Shown one piece after another: positions 38,763 through 48,369 of a stretch of DNA of 64,000 bases (position 1 is its first letter; every line of letters begins with the position of its first letter). Source of the stretch: Halomonas daqiaonensis (lineage in GTDB: Bacteria; Pseudomonadota; Gammaproteobacteria; Pseudomonadales; Halomonadaceae); assembly GCF_900109725.1 (NCBI RefSeq), contig NZ_FOBC01000015.1, positions 26,273 to 90,272 of the forward strand. Reading direction: 5' to 3'. The position numbers and the translations under genes were made by a program. The notes under the pieces were generated by a model, which was given only the letters and a program-made list of their open reading frames with translations, was not told the origin of the DNA and did not search any database.

Positions 38763-39824
38763 TTGAGCGCCAACAGAATCAAGGTGCTGTGTGTCGACGA
38801 TTCGGCGCTGATACGTGACCTGCTGACGGAAATCATCAACAGTCAGCCCGACATGGAGGTCGTGGCCGTTGCCCCGGACCCCATCACGGCACGTGATCTG
38901 ATCAAGCGTCACAACCCGGATGTGCTCACCCTGGATGTCGAGATGCCACGCATGGATGGCCTCGACTTCCTCGAACGCCTGATGCGCCTGCGTCCCATGC
39001 CGGTATTGATGGTCTCCTCACTGACCCAGGCGGGCTCCGAGGTGACACTACGTGCCCTGGAACTGGGCGCCGTGGATTTCGTGGCCAAGCCATCACTGGG
39101 CATCCGGAACGGCATGCTGGATTACGCAACGGAGATTGCCGAGAAACTCCGGGCCGCAGCCCGCTCAAGACCGCGCCAGGCAAGACGCCCGGACGGCCCC
39201 GGCCCCAGGCCGCTCAAGGCCCCCATGGTCTCCAGCGAGAAACTGATCATCATCGGCGCCTCCACCGGTGGTACCGAGGCCATCCGTCAGGTCCTGGAGC
39301 CACTGCCGGCCAACAGCCCGGCCATCCTGATTACCCAACACATGCCGGGGGGCTTCACCCGCTCCTTCGCTGAACGCCTCGATCGCCTTTGCCAGATCAG
39401 CGTCAAGGAAGCGGCGGACGGCGAACGCATTCTGCCGGGCCATGCCTACATCGCTCCCGGTGACGCCCATCTCACGCTGGCGCGCAGTGGCGCCAACTAT
39501 GTCGCGCACCTCGATGATGGGCCACCGGTCAACCGACATCGTCCCTCGGTGGATGTGCTGTTTCATTCTGCCGCGAGCCAGGCGGGACGCAATGCCATCG
39601 GCGTACTGCTCACGGGGATGGGCAAGGATGGTGCTGCCGGCCTGCTGGAAATGCGCCAGGCGGGCTCGGCCACCCTCGCTCAGGACGAGGCCAGTTGCGT
39701 GGTGTACGGCATGCCGCGTGAGGCTGTCGCACTGGGGGCAGCGGCAGACGTGCTGCCCCTGGAAGAAATCGCCCCTCGACTGCTCACGCTGGCAGCGGCC
39801 TCGGGCCGCACCCAACGGGTGTAG
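38763..39824 (+). CDS. cheB: CheB, receptor methylesterase/deamidase
   Basis: 353 residues from a TTG start (AGGAG 9 nt upstream). The receiver domain (~5-125) has V-D-D-S and the phospho-acceptor in [11 protein letters not shown]. The esterase domain has Ser in G-A-S-T-G-G-T-E, His in Q-H-M-P-G-G-F and Asp in L-T-G-M-G-K-D-G-A, the complete catalytic triad. In enterics cheB directly follows cheR; here a sigma-28 promoter lies between them. Confidence 0.96.
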   Translation: MSANRIKVLCVDDSALIRDLLTEIINSQPDMEVVAVAPDPITARDLIKRHNPDVLTLDVEMPRMDGLDFLERLMRLRPMPVLMVSSLTQAGSEVTLRALELGAVDFVAKPSLGIRNGMLDYATEIAEKLRAAARSRPRQARRPDGPGPRPLKAPMVSSEKLIIIGASTGGTEAIRQVLEPLPANSPAILITQHMPGGFTRSFAERLDRLCQISVKEAADGERILPGHAYIAPGDAHLTLARSGANYVAHLDDGPPVNRHRPSVDVLFHSAASQAGRNAIGVLLTGMGKDGAAGLLEMRQAGSATLAQDEASCVVYGMPREAVALGAAADVLPLEEIAPRLLTLAAASGRTQRV

Positions 39825-39887
39825 ACGACACATCCCCTATCGTCACCGGGCAACGCGCCTGGTCCATACGCAGAAGGAAACGCCGGC

Positions 39888-41585
39888 ATGACACGTCTCT
39901 TGCGCAGTATCAGCATCCATGCGGCCATGGCGGCCGTCCTTGCCTGCTTCGTGGCGTTCATCGCCGCGGTGGCCATCATGGGCCAAATAGCGAGTAATTC
40001 GGCCAGCAACACCCTGGAGACGCTCGATCAGATCAACGTCGCCCAGCTCAACGAGATCAACCGTGCGGACGCCCTTCTGAGCGGTGCCCTGGTGGACCTC
40101 GAGGTGGCGTCGAACCATTTCATGCTGGGCAAGAGTGGGCAAGCCGATGAGCGCCTGGCCTCGGCACTGGACCAGCTCGAGAGATCCGAGGCGCGTTTCG
40201 AGGCCTTCGCCAATGTACCGCGCACCGAGCAGGGCGAGGAGCTCGGTGCCCGGATCGAGTCCACCTTCAGTGAGATGCTCACTATGGCCCGCCAGCAATA
40301 CCAGGCACTCGACCAGATGGACACGACTGGCTTCAACGTACTGCGTGAGCAGATGGTGGGCCCGGCCGAGGCGCTGGATTCGACCCTCACGGATTTCGTT
40401 CGCTATGCCGATGAGCGCGGCGACATGATGCTGGCCGACTACAACGAGATGTCCACCCTGTTTCAGCGCATGGAAATTGCCATCCTGATGATCGTGGTGC
40501 TGATGGTGGCCATGATCTACATGGGCCTGCGGAAGATCGTCATCACCCCCCTCCAGGAGGCCGTGGAGAGACTGGAAACCATCGCCAGGGCGGATCTTTC
40601 CCACGAGATCCGCGTTCGCGGCCGCAACGAGATCAGCAAGCTGTTTGCTGCCATGCGCGACATGCAGCAGAACCTGACACGAATCGTCACCGACGTACGC
40701 GACAGCAGTGGCTCCATCCACGTGGGCAGTCGCGAGATCGCCAGCGGCAATGCCGACCTTTCCTCGCGCACCGAACAGCAGGCCGCCTCTCTGGAAGAGA
40801 CGGCCTCCAGCATGGAAGAGCTCACCACCACGGTGAAACAGAATGCCGACAATGCCCGCCAGGCCAGCGGACTGGCGCTCGATGCTTCCCGCACGGCAGA
40901 GCGTGGCGGAGAGGTGGTGGAACGTGTGGTCATGACCATGCATGGCATCTCCGGCAGCTCGAAACAGATCGCCGATATCACCGGCGTGATCGACTCCATC
41001 GCTTTCCAGACGAATATCCTGGCATTGAATGCCTCCGTCGAGGCGGCACGAGCCGGTGAACAAGGCCGCGGTTTTGCCGTGGTGGCGGGCGAGGTGCGTA
41101 ACCTGGCGAGTCGCAGTGCCGACGCCGCCAAGGAGATCAAGGGGCTGATCGAAGGTTCTGTGACGCAGGTCCAGGAGGGCTCGACCCTGGTGGAACAGGC
41201 CGGAGAGACCATGCAGGAAGTGGTGGCGGCCGTTCGTCGCGTCACCGATATCATGGACGAGATCTCGGCGGCCTCTCAGGAGCAGAGCGACGGCATCGAG
41301 CAGGTCAGCCAGGCAGTGGGACAAATGGACCAGGTCACCCAACAGAACGCCTCCCTGGTGCAAGAGGCATCAGCGGCCGCCTCCTCGCTGGAAGATCAAG
41401 CCAACCGTCTCGAGCAGGCGGTGGCGGTCTTCAAGCTGACGGGGGCCATGGAGTCCCCACAGCGGGTCCGCGAGGAGGCTCGCCCCGAGGCTCAGCCGAC
41501 GAGTGCAGCCCCGCGACCGACATCCCCGACGCCTCGGCATCCTGTACGCCAGGCAGTCACCGAAGAAGAGTGGGAAGAATTCTGA
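39888..41585 (+). CDS. Methyl-accepting chemotaxis protein with Tar-type helical sensor
   Basis: 565 residues: membrane segment ~10-32, a ~155-residue periplasmic domain rich in Leu/Glu/Ala helices (four-helix-bundle type), second membrane segment ~192-215, HAMP and a signalling domain. Ends E-E-E-W-E-E-F, a CheR/CheB tether. Placed between cheB and cheY, where enterics have no receptor. Ligand unknown. Confidence 0.93.
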   Translation: MTRLLRSISIHAAMAAVLACFVAFIAAVAIMGQIASNSASNTLETLDQINVAQLNEINRADALLSGALVDLEVASNHFMLGKSGQADERLASALDQLERSEARFEAFANVPRTEQGEELGARIESTFSEMLTMARQQYQALDQMDTTGFNVLREQMVGPAEALDSTLTDFVRYADERGDMMLADYNEMSTLFQRMEIAILMIVVLMVAMIYMGLRKIVITPLQEAVERLETIARADLSHEIRVRGRNEISKLFAAMRDMQQNLTRIVTDVRDSSGSIHVGSREIASGNADLSSRTEQQAASLEETASSMEELTTTVKQNADNARQASGLALDASRTAERGGEVVERVVMTMHGISGSSKQIADITGVIDSIAFQTNILALNASVEAARAGEQGRGFAVVAGEVRNLASRSADAAKEIKGLIEGSVTQVQEGSTLVEQAGETMQEVVAAVRRVTDIMDEISAASQEQSDGIEQVSQAVGQMDQVTQQNASLVQEASAAASSLEDQANRLEQAVAVFKLTGAMESPQRVREEARPEAQPTSAAPRPTSPTPRHPVRQAVTEEEWEEF

Positions 41586-41641
41586 ATCCTGCCGCCACCG
41601 TCGTGACGGCGCCCCGATATCGTGATTGAAGAGGACATCCG

Positions 41642-42031
41642 ATGGCAAACAAGGACATGAGCATCCTGGTAGTAGATGACTTCCCGACCATGCGACGCAT
41701 CGTGCGCAGCCTGTTGAAGGAGCTCGGCTTCACCAACGTGGAAGAGGCCGAGGATGGCCAGGACGCCCTGAACAAGCTCAGCAGTGGCAGTTTCGATTTC
41801 GTCGTCTCCGACTGGAACATGCCCAACCTCGACGGCCTGGAGATGCTCAAGCAGATCCGCGCGGATAGCACCCTCAAGGACCTGCCGGTACTGATGGTCA
41901 CCGCCGAGGCCAAGAAGGAGAACATCATCGCGGCTGCCCAGGCAGGTGCCAACGGCTATGTCGTCAAGCCCTTCACCTCGGCCACCCTGGAAGAGAAACT
42001 CAACAAGATTTTCGACAAACTGGGCATGTAA
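41642..42031 (+). CDS. cheY: CheY, chemotaxis response regulator
   Basis: Single receiver domain of 129 residues that, when phosphorylated, binds FliM. The acidic pair is in [12 protein letters not shown], the phospho-acceptor Asp in [12 protein letters not shown], the switch Thr in V-T-A-E-A and the Lys in V-V-K-P-F. All match classical CheY. Confidence 0.98.
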   Translation: MANKDMSILVVDDFPTMRRIVRSLLKELGFTNVEEAEDGQDALNKLSSGSFDFVVSDWNMPNLDGLEMLKQIRADSTLKDLPVLMVTAEAKKENIIAAAQAGANGYVVKPFTSATLEEKLNKIFDKLGM

Positions 42032-42066
42032 GGATGCCGGGAATGGTTCGGCACCAAGGAGCGAGG

Positions 42067-42759
42067 ATGATGAGCAACGAGACGCCATCGCAGGATCTCC
42101 CCCAGGAGTCCAGCGACGAGCTGGTACAGCGCATCGGGCAGCTGACGCGCATGCTGCGTGAAAGCATGCGCGAGCTGGGACTCGACAAGGAGATCGAGAA
42201 AGCCGCAGAGGCCATCCCCGATGCTCGCGACCGCCTCAACTACGTGGCGACCATGACCGAACAGGCGGCCGAGCGATCGCTCAACGCCATCGACCGTGCC
42301 CAGCCGCTACAGGATGACCTCAGCACAAGGGCCGAGGCGCTGGACAAGCGCTGGGCGGAGTGGTTTGCAGAGCCCCAGGAACTGGACGAGGCGCGTGATC
42401 TGGTTCAGGACACCCGGGGTTATCTGGCCGATGTGCCGAAACGCACCCAGGCGACAAACCAGGAGTTGCTAGAGATCATGATGGCCCAGGACTTTCAGGA
42501 CCTGACCGGCCAGGTGATCAAGAAGATGATGGATGTGATTCGGGAGATCGAGTATCAGCTGGTACAGGTGTTGATCGATGCCGTGCCCCAAGGCAAGGCG
42601 CGCGAGGACCTCCAGAAACGTGCCACGAACCAGTGGCAAACCGACGAGCGACGGCGCGAGGAGGGGTTACTGAACGGCCCCCAGATCAAGCCGGAGGGCG
42701 AGAATATCGTCACCGGCCAGGACCAGGTCGACGACCTGCTGGACGAGCTCGGTTTCTAG
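42067..42759 (+). CDS. cheZ: CheZ, CheY-phosphate phosphatase
   Basis: 230 residues; removes phosphate from CheY-P. The catalytic D-F-Q-D-L-T-G-Q segment (Asp and Gln, ~140-147) and the C-terminal CheY-binding tail [11 protein letters not shown] are present. Start at ATG 42067, a tandem ATG-ATG with AAGGAG upstream; the second ATG (42070) is equally possible. Last gene of the operon, followed by a strong terminator. Confidence 0.96.
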   Translation: MMSNETPSQDLPQESSDELVQRIGQLTRMLRESMRELGLDKEIEKAAEAIPDARDRLNYVATMTEQAAERSLNAIDRAQPLQDDLSTRAEALDKRWAEWFAEPQELDEARDLVQDTRGYLADVPKRTQATNQELLEIMMAQDFQDLTGQVIKKMMDVIREIEYQLVQVLIDAVPQGKAREDLQKRATNQWQTDERRREEGLLNGPQIKPEGENIVTGQDQVDDLLDELGF

Positions 42760-42786
42760 CCCCATCTTCTATTCCTACCCTGATCA

Positions 42787-42828
42787 GGCCGGTAATCGCG
42801 GATAAGACCGCGATTACCGGCCCTTTTT
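42787..42828 (+). terminator. Strong intrinsic terminator after cheZ
   Basis: A perfect 15-bp stem, GGCCGGTAATCGCGG (42787-42801) and its complement (42808-42822), with a 6-nt loop, followed by CTTTTT (42823-42828). It ends the cheB-Z operon and isolates flhB, which therefore needs its own promoter in the next ~70 nt. Confidence 0.95.
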
Positions 42829-42895
42829 GACGCATCACCTCTTTCCCTTCCCCGACAGAATGGCCAGGGTCCGCACGACTGCCCGGTGAAAGGCC

Positions 42896-44062
42896 ATGGC
42901 CGACCAAGATAGCGACGAGGAAAAGACCGAAGAGGCCACCCCTCGACGACTGGAAAAGTCGCGTGAGGAAGGTCAGGTCGCCCGTTCCCGGGAGTTGGCC
43001 ACCTTCATGTTGCTGCTGGGAGGCGTCATCGGACTGTGGTCGATGGGTAGCATGCTCTACGACCAGTTGGGGGTGGTCATGGAACAGGCCTTCCTGTTCG
43101 AACGGCGTCATGCGCTGGAAACCACCCCGATGCTCGCCAATGCCCTCAACCTCGGCCAGCGAACGCTGTATGCCCTGTTGCCGCTGTTCCTGCTGCTGAC
43201 GGTCGTGGCCTTGGTCGCACCAGCACTGCTTGGGGGTTGGCTGATCTCGGCCAAGTCACTCAAGCCACAGCTGTCGAAGCTCGACCCCTTCAAGGGGTTA
43301 AAGCGTCTGTTCGGCGTCCAGGCGCTGGTGGAGCTGGCCAAGGCCATCGCCAAGTCGGTCCTGGTTGGCAGCGTGGCTATCGCCTTTCTCTACCTCAACC
43401 GCGGTGAATTCATGGCCTTGATGGACCAGCCGATTCAGCAGGCTCTCGCCAAGGCGATGTGGATGGCGGCCCAGGCCAGCGGACTGATGGTACTGACGCT
43501 GCTGGTCGTCATTCTGATCGATGTGCCCTACCAGCTGTGGAGCCATGCCAAGAAGCTGCGCATGAGCAAGGACGAGGTGAAGCGTGAACACAAGGAGTCC
43601 GAGGGCGACCCCCAGGTGAAGGCTCGCATCCGTCAGCAGCAACAAGCGATGGCACGCGGTCGCATGATGAGCAAGGTGCCGGAAGCTGATGTGATCATCA
43701 CCAACCCCTCGCACTACGCCGTTGCTCTGCAGTACCAGGAGACGGGCATGTCGGCTCCCCGCGTCGTCGCCAAGGGGGCCGATGCCGTGGCCGCGCGTAT
43801 CCGTGAGGTCGGCGAGGAACATGGGGTCCCACGACTCGCAGCTCCCCCCTTGGCGAGGGCGCTTTATCAACACGTGGATCTCGATGCCGAGATTCCCATG
43901 GACTTGTATACCGCTGTGGCCGAGGTCCTGGCTTGGGCCTTCGGGCTCAAGAGAGCAGCCAAGGAGGGCGGCGAAGCACCACCTTCCCCCGAGAATCTTC
44001 CCGTGCCGGCCTCCCTGGAGGTCCCGGCACGCGACGCCGATACTGACGAGGCAGGTCCATGA
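42896..44062 (+). CDS. flhB: FlhB, export-gate substrate-specificity switch
   Basis: Membrane export-gate protein, 388 residues. Four membrane helices lie in the first ~215 residues, then the cytoplasmic domain. The autocleavage motif, normally N-P-T-H, reads N-P-S-H here (I-I-T-N-P-S-H-Y-A-V-A, ~residue 268). The start of the mature C-domain (A-P-R-V-V-A-K-G-A-D) is normal. A Pro/Glu-rich tail of ~35 residues extends the C-terminus. Overlaps flhA by four bases. The free FlhB-C homologue at 26227 may interact with the same machinery. Confidence 0.96.
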   Translation: MADQDSDEEKTEEATPRRLEKSREEGQVARSRELATFMLLLGGVIGLWSMGSMLYDQLGVVMEQAFLFERRHALETTPMLANALNLGQRTLYALLPLFLLLTVVALVAPALLGGWLISAKSLKPQLSKLDPFKGLKRLFGVQALVELAKAIAKSVLVGSVAIAFLYLNRGEFMALMDQPIQQALAKAMWMAAQASGLMVLTLLVVILIDVPYQLWSHAKKLRMSKDEVKREHKESEGDPQVKARIRQQQQAMARGRMMSKVPEADVIITNPSHYAVALQYQETGMSAPRVVAKGADAVAARIREVGEEHGVPRLAAPPLARALYQHVDLDAEIPMDLYTAVAEVLAWAFGLKRAAKEGGEAPPSPENLPVPASLEVPARDADTDEAGP

Positions 44063-46140
44063 AGGCCTTGAACCAATACTTGGGCCAACGCGACTGGATG
44101 GGCAATGTGCCCATGAAGCTGCTGGCCGGGCCAGTGCTGATCCTCATGATCCTCTCCATGATGATCCTGCCGCTGCCGCCCTTCACACTGGATCTGCTGT
44201 TCACGTTCAACATTGCCCTGGCGGTGATGGTGTTGCTGGTGAGCATGTTCACCCAGAAGCCACTGGATTTCGCTGCCTTTCCGGCCGTGTTGCTGTTCAC
44301 CACCTTGTTGAGGCTATCGTTGAACGTCGCGTCTACCCGCGTCATCCTGATGGAGGGACATCAGGGCGGTGATGCAGCGGGCAAGGTGATCGAGGCCTTC
44401 GGCGAGTTCCTCGTGGGCGGTAACTTTGCCGTGGGCCTGGTGGTGTTCCTGATCCTGGTGATCATCAACTTCATGGTCATCACCAAGGGGGCAGGACGCA
44501 TCGCCGAGGTAGGCGCCCGTTTCATGCTCGATGCCATGCCGGGCAAGCAGATGGCCATCGATGCCGATCTCAATGCCGGACTGATCGGCGAAGACGATGC
44601 CCGGCAACGACGCAGCGACGTGGCTCAGGAGGCCGATTTCTACGGCTCCATGGACGGTGCCAGCAAGTTCGTGCGTGGCGACGCCATGGCCGGCCTGGTC
44701 ATCATGGTGGTCAATGTGATTGGCGGCCTGCTGATCGGCATGCTTCAGCACGACATGGCTTTCGGGAATGCGGCACGCACCTACACCCTGATGACCATCG
44801 GTGACGGCCTGGTCGCCCAGATTCCCGCCCTGGTGATCTCCACGGCTGCCGGCGTGACCGTCTCACGGGTCACCACCGACCAGGACGTCGGTCAGCAGAT
44901 GATCAGTCAGCTGTTCGTCAACCCGCAGGTGATGATCCTGGCGGCCGCCGTCATGGGGCTGCTGGGGCTTGTCCCGGGCATGCCCAACCTGGTGTTCCTT
45001 ATCTTCACGGGTTTGCTGGGCGGACTGGCCTGGTGGCTGCTTCGCGAGAAGGAGCGTCGTCTGGTCGAGGAGGAGGTCGCCACTGAACCTGCTCCGAGCA
45101 CTGAGGCACCGGAAGCCAGCTGGGAGGACGTACAGTTGGTGGATACGCTCGGCCTGGAAGTGGGACATCGACTGATTCCCCTCGTGGATGCCCGGCAACA
45201 GGGCGAGTTGCTGGGTCGAATCAAGAGCGTACGCAAGAAGTTTGCCCAGGAAGTCGGCTTTCTGCCGCCGGTGGTACACATCCGCGACAACCTGGAACTG
45301 GGCGCCAACACCTACCTGCTGACCCTCAAGGGCGCAGAAATCGGTCGCGCCGAAGCCTTCCCCGGCCAGTGGCTGGCCATCGATCCGGGCCAGGTGACCG
45401 GTGAGCTCAAGGGCGCGATGACCCAGGACCCGGCCTTCGGCTTGCCGGCCGTCTGGGTGGACACCAGCCAGCGCGAGCATGCCCAGGTCTATGGTTACAC
45501 CGTGGTGGATGCCAGCACGGTGGTTGCCACCCACCTCAATCACCTGCTCCATCGGCATGCCGCCGAGATGCTCGGGCGTTCAGAGGTGCAAAAGCTGCTC
45601 GACAAGCTGAGCGAAGAGCAGCAAGGCCTGGTGGAAGACGTGGTGCCCAAGGCCATCTCCCTCACGGTGCTTCAGCGTCTGTTGCAGAACCTGCTCGAGG
45701 AGGAGGTGTCGATCCGCGACATGCGTACCATTCTCGATACCTTGGCCGAACACGCCCCGCACCAGCAGGATCCCAATGAATTGACCGCCCAGGTGCGTAT
45801 CGCGCTGGGCAGAGGCATCACCCAGCAGTGGTTCGCCGGCCGCGAAGAACTCAAGGTCATTGGCCTGGAAAGCCAGCTCGAGCAGATTCTCACCCAGGCC
45901 ATGAACGGCAACGGTGCGCTGGAGCCAGGGTTGGCCGAGACCCTGATGACCCAGGCCGAGCAGGCCCTTGAACGCCATGAGGCAAGTGGCGAGCCACCGG
46001 TCCTGGTGGTACAGCACGGCCTGCGAGCCCTGCTGTCTCGCTTCCTGCGCCGGCGTCTGCGCCATCTGGTGGTGATGTCCCAGGCAGAGATTCCCGACGA
46101 CCGCACTCTGCGTGTCACCACGCTGCTAGGAGGTCGCTGA
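44059..46140 (+). CDS. flhA: FlhA, export-gate protein
   Basis: Largest export-gate subunit, 693 residues (typical ~690). Eight membrane helices in the first ~325 residues include the FHIPEP-region phrase L-L-R-L-S-L-N-V-A-S-T-R and G-A-G-R-I-A-E-V-G-A-R-F. The large cytoplasmic C-domain is the docking platform for chaperone-substrate complexes. Preceded by flhB and followed by flhF 3 nt later. Confidence 0.97.
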   Translation: MKALNQYLGQRDWMGNVPMKLLAGPVLILMILSMMILPLPPFTLDLLFTFNIALAVMVLLVSMFTQKPLDFAAFPAVLLFTTLLRLSLNVASTRVILMEGHQGGDAAGKVIEAFGEFLVGGNFAVGLVVFLILVIINFMVITKGAGRIAEVGARFMLDAMPGKQMAIDADLNAGLIGEDDARQRRSDVAQEADFYGSMDGASKFVRGDAMAGLVIMVVNVIGGLLIGMLQHDMAFGNAARTYTLMTIGDGLVAQIPALVISTAAGVTVSRVTTDQDVGQQMISQLFVNPQVMILAAAVMGLLGLVPGMPNLVFLIFTGLLGGLAWWLLREKERRLVEEEVATEPAPSTEAPEASWEDVQLVDTLGLEVGHRLIPLVDARQQGELLGRIKSVRKKFAQEVGFLPPVVHIRDNLELGANTYLLTLKGAEIGRAEAFPGQWLAIDPGQVTGELKGAMTQDPAFGLPAVWVDTSQREHAQVYGYTVVDASTVVATHLNHLLHRHAAEMLGRSEVQKLLDKLSEEQQGLVEDVVPKAISLTVLQRLLQNLLEEEVSIRDMRTILDTLAEHAPHQQDPNELTAQVRIALGRGITQQWFAGREELKVIGLESQLEQILTQAMNGNGALEPGLAETLMTQAEQALERHEASGEPPVLVVQHGLRALLSRFLRRRLRHLVVMSQAEIPDDRTLRVTTLLGGR

Positions 46141-46143
46141 TAG

Positions 46144-48369
46144 ATGAGCGTCATTCGATTTTCGGGCAACACCAGTCGAGAGGCCATGCGCCAGGTGCGT
46201 GCTTCGCTTGGGGACGATGCGCTGATCCTGGCCAACCGACGCACCGAGCAGGGCGTGGAGATCCTGGCCATGGCAGATGGCGCCATGGAAGAAAAGACAG
46301 CCCTTCCGGCGCCAGAAGCACTACCCACCTCCTCCGTTCCATCAGACCCACAGCTCGGCGATGCATCGGCAGACGGACGCGCCTTGCAGACCATGAGCGA
46401 GCAGCTCTTGCATGAGATGCAGGACATGCGCGCCCTGCTGGCCCGAGAGCAGGCGCGCCACGCCCCCTCCCAGGACTGCCGTTCACGACTCAAGCGCCTG
46501 CTGCGAGAAGCCGGATTCAGTGCCCTTCTGGCCGATGAGCTGCTGCAAGCCCTGCCTGCCGAACTCAACGACTGCCATAGCAACGACGAGCGTCCCCTTG
46601 GCTGGCTGCAACGCCGGTTGGCCGCCAGGTTGCCCACGTTTGATCGGGAGGACGGTTTCTTCGACCCCCCCGGGGTCGTGTCGCTGGTCGGCCCGACCGG
46701 GGTGGGCAAGACCACCACGACGGCCAAGCTGGCGGCTCGCTTCGTCCAGCGCCACGGCGCGGACCGGGTCGCCCTGATCACCACCGACAGCTTCCGGATT
46801 GGCGCCCACGAGCAACTGCGGATCTATGCCGATCTGCTGGGTATTCCGATGCATGCCCTCGCGCCGGGCCAGCCCATCGACAGCCTGGCCCGTGACCTTC
46901 GGGGTCGCCGCTGGGTGATCATCGACACCGTGGGAATGAGCCAACGTGATCAGCGCATCATCGAGCAGATCGCCCAGCTGCAGGGGGGGCGCGTCCGCGT
47001 GCGGATGGTGCTGCTGCTCAACGCGGCCAGTCAGCCGGAGACACTGGAGGAAGTGGTCACACGCTACCGCCAGGCGGCACGAGCGGCAGGGGCTGAACTG
47101 GATGATTGCCTGCTGACCAAGCAGGACGAGGCGGGGCGCCTGGCTCCCGCGCTCGAGACGATCATCCGCCACGGTCTTCGCCTCTCGTTCGTCTCCCATG
47201 GCCAGCGTGTCCCTGAGGATCTTGCCATGGCCGACCCGATGGCACTGACCATGCAGTCCCTTGCCACACGCGCGCCACTCCCCTTGGACGAACCATCGGC
47301 CTCCCGACCGTCCCGGGGAACGCTTGGCTATTCCCCGAAAGGTGACCTGCTCGGCCAGGGACGGCGATTGTCGACCGTCCTGAACGGACTGCGTCAGCGC
47401 CTGGTGGGTTTCAATGACCTCGAGTCCGCTTGGGACATCTCCGCGCTTCCAGATGAACTGCAGGCGGCTCGCCTGGATACCTTGCTCGACCAGAGTGCCA
47501 AGACGTGCCAACGCACGGGCATGCTATGGGCCTCCCGGCAAACCCTGAACGGCTCTGACTGGGCCATGCCCGACATGGGACTGGACGCAGAGGGCCAATG
47601 GCTTGTCCTGCCGGACCTGCAACACAGACAGCCCATCGGCCAGGTCAACCGGCTGGTCAAGGCGGACGAGGTACAGGGGGTAAATAGCCATTTGTTCCCC
47701 TCCCTACCGGATAACGATGCCTGGCGGTGGCTGAATAGCGGCCAGATCAGTTGGTCCAGCCAGGTACGTCCCGGGCAGCGGGTCATCCACGGCGGCGTGC
47801 GTCGCGCCTTGTCGGAACTTGCCCCACTGGCCACACCATCCGTGCAGGCCAACTTCCGACTACGTGGCCAGCCTTGTCAGGTAGCGCTGTCACAGCTCAC
47901 CGTCACGGCATTTCCGGCCCGACGAAAGAAAGACGTGTCCGGGAAATCCCTGGAAGCCTGGTTCGCTAGATTGCGCGATCCCGAAAGCGGCAAGGAACTG
48001 GGTCGGCGCTACTGGTTGATGCCCTTCAGCAACCATGAGGATGCCCTGCCCCTTCTGCTTGGCCATCTCCAGGCCGAGGGGCTTGTGCAGCAAACTCGTT
48101 CCGCCAAGGAGCGTCTGTCCCCCCTGCTGCCTGCACGGACGCGTCCGGAGCTACAGCTACTGCTGGCCGCCGGGATCGCCGCCACCGCCAACCATCTCGA
48201 TCATGGCAGCGACGTGGTTGCCATGGATCTCCGCTCGGAACTCCTGGGTTTTCTAGGGGGGCGCCGTCGCCGACGCGACACCGCCCTGCTTGAGGGATTG
48301 CTCTACCTCTTCAGCGCCAGGGATGCCATTCGCCATGTCGGCTCAGCGGGCCTGGAGGGTATGAGGTGA
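46144..48369 (+). CDS. flhF: FlhF, SRP-type GTPase with ~360-residue C-terminal extension
   Basis: FlhF sets flagellar placement and number. Of 741 residues, ~1-50 form the B region (I-R-F-S-G-N-T-S-R-E-A-M). The N/G domain (~110-378) has G-P-T-G-V-G-K-T at 183-190, T-T-D-S-F-R-I-G-A-H-E-Q, D-T-V-G-M-S-Q-R-D and T-K-Q-D-E-A. All GTPase motifs are present, with small changes (D-T-V-G for D-T-A-G). Known FlhF proteins stop near here; this one continues for ~360 residues with no recognised domain, no membrane segment and a basic patch R-R-R-R-R near 707-711. AGGAGG precedes the ATG. It overlaps the FlhG-like gene by four bases. Confidence 0.93.
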   Translation: MSVIRFSGNTSREAMRQVRASLGDDALILANRRTEQGVEILAMADGAMEEKTALPAPEALPTSSVPSDPQLGDASADGRALQTMSEQLLHEMQDMRALLAREQARHAPSQDCRSRLKRLLREAGFSALLADELLQALPAELNDCHSNDERPLGWLQRRLAARLPTFDREDGFFDPPGVVSLVGPTGVGKTTTTAKLAARFVQRHGADRVALITTDSFRIGAHEQLRIYADLLGIPMHALAPGQPIDSLARDLRGRRWVIIDTVGMSQRDQRIIEQIAQLQGGRVRVRMVLLLNAASQPETLEEVVTRYRQAARAAGAELDDCLLTKQDEAGRLAPALETIIRHGLRLSFVSHGQRVPEDLAMADPMALTMQSLATRAPLPLDEPSASRPSRGTLGYSPKGDLLGQGRRLSTVLNGLRQRLVGFNDLESAWDISALPDELQAARLDTLLDQSAKTCQRTGMLWASRQTLNGSDWAMPDMGLDAEGQWLVLPDLQHRQPIGQVNRLVKADEVQGVNSHLFPSLPDNDAWRWLNSGQISWSSQVRPGQRVIHGGVRRALSELAPLATPSVQANFRLRGQPCQVALSQLTVTAFPARRKKDVSGKSLEAWFARLRDPESGKELGRRYWLMPFSNHEDALPLLLGHLQAEGLVQQTRSAKERLSPLLPARTRPELQLLLAAGIAATANHLDHGSDVVAMDLRSELLGFLGGRRRRRDTALLEGLLYLFSARDAIRHVGSAGLEGMR

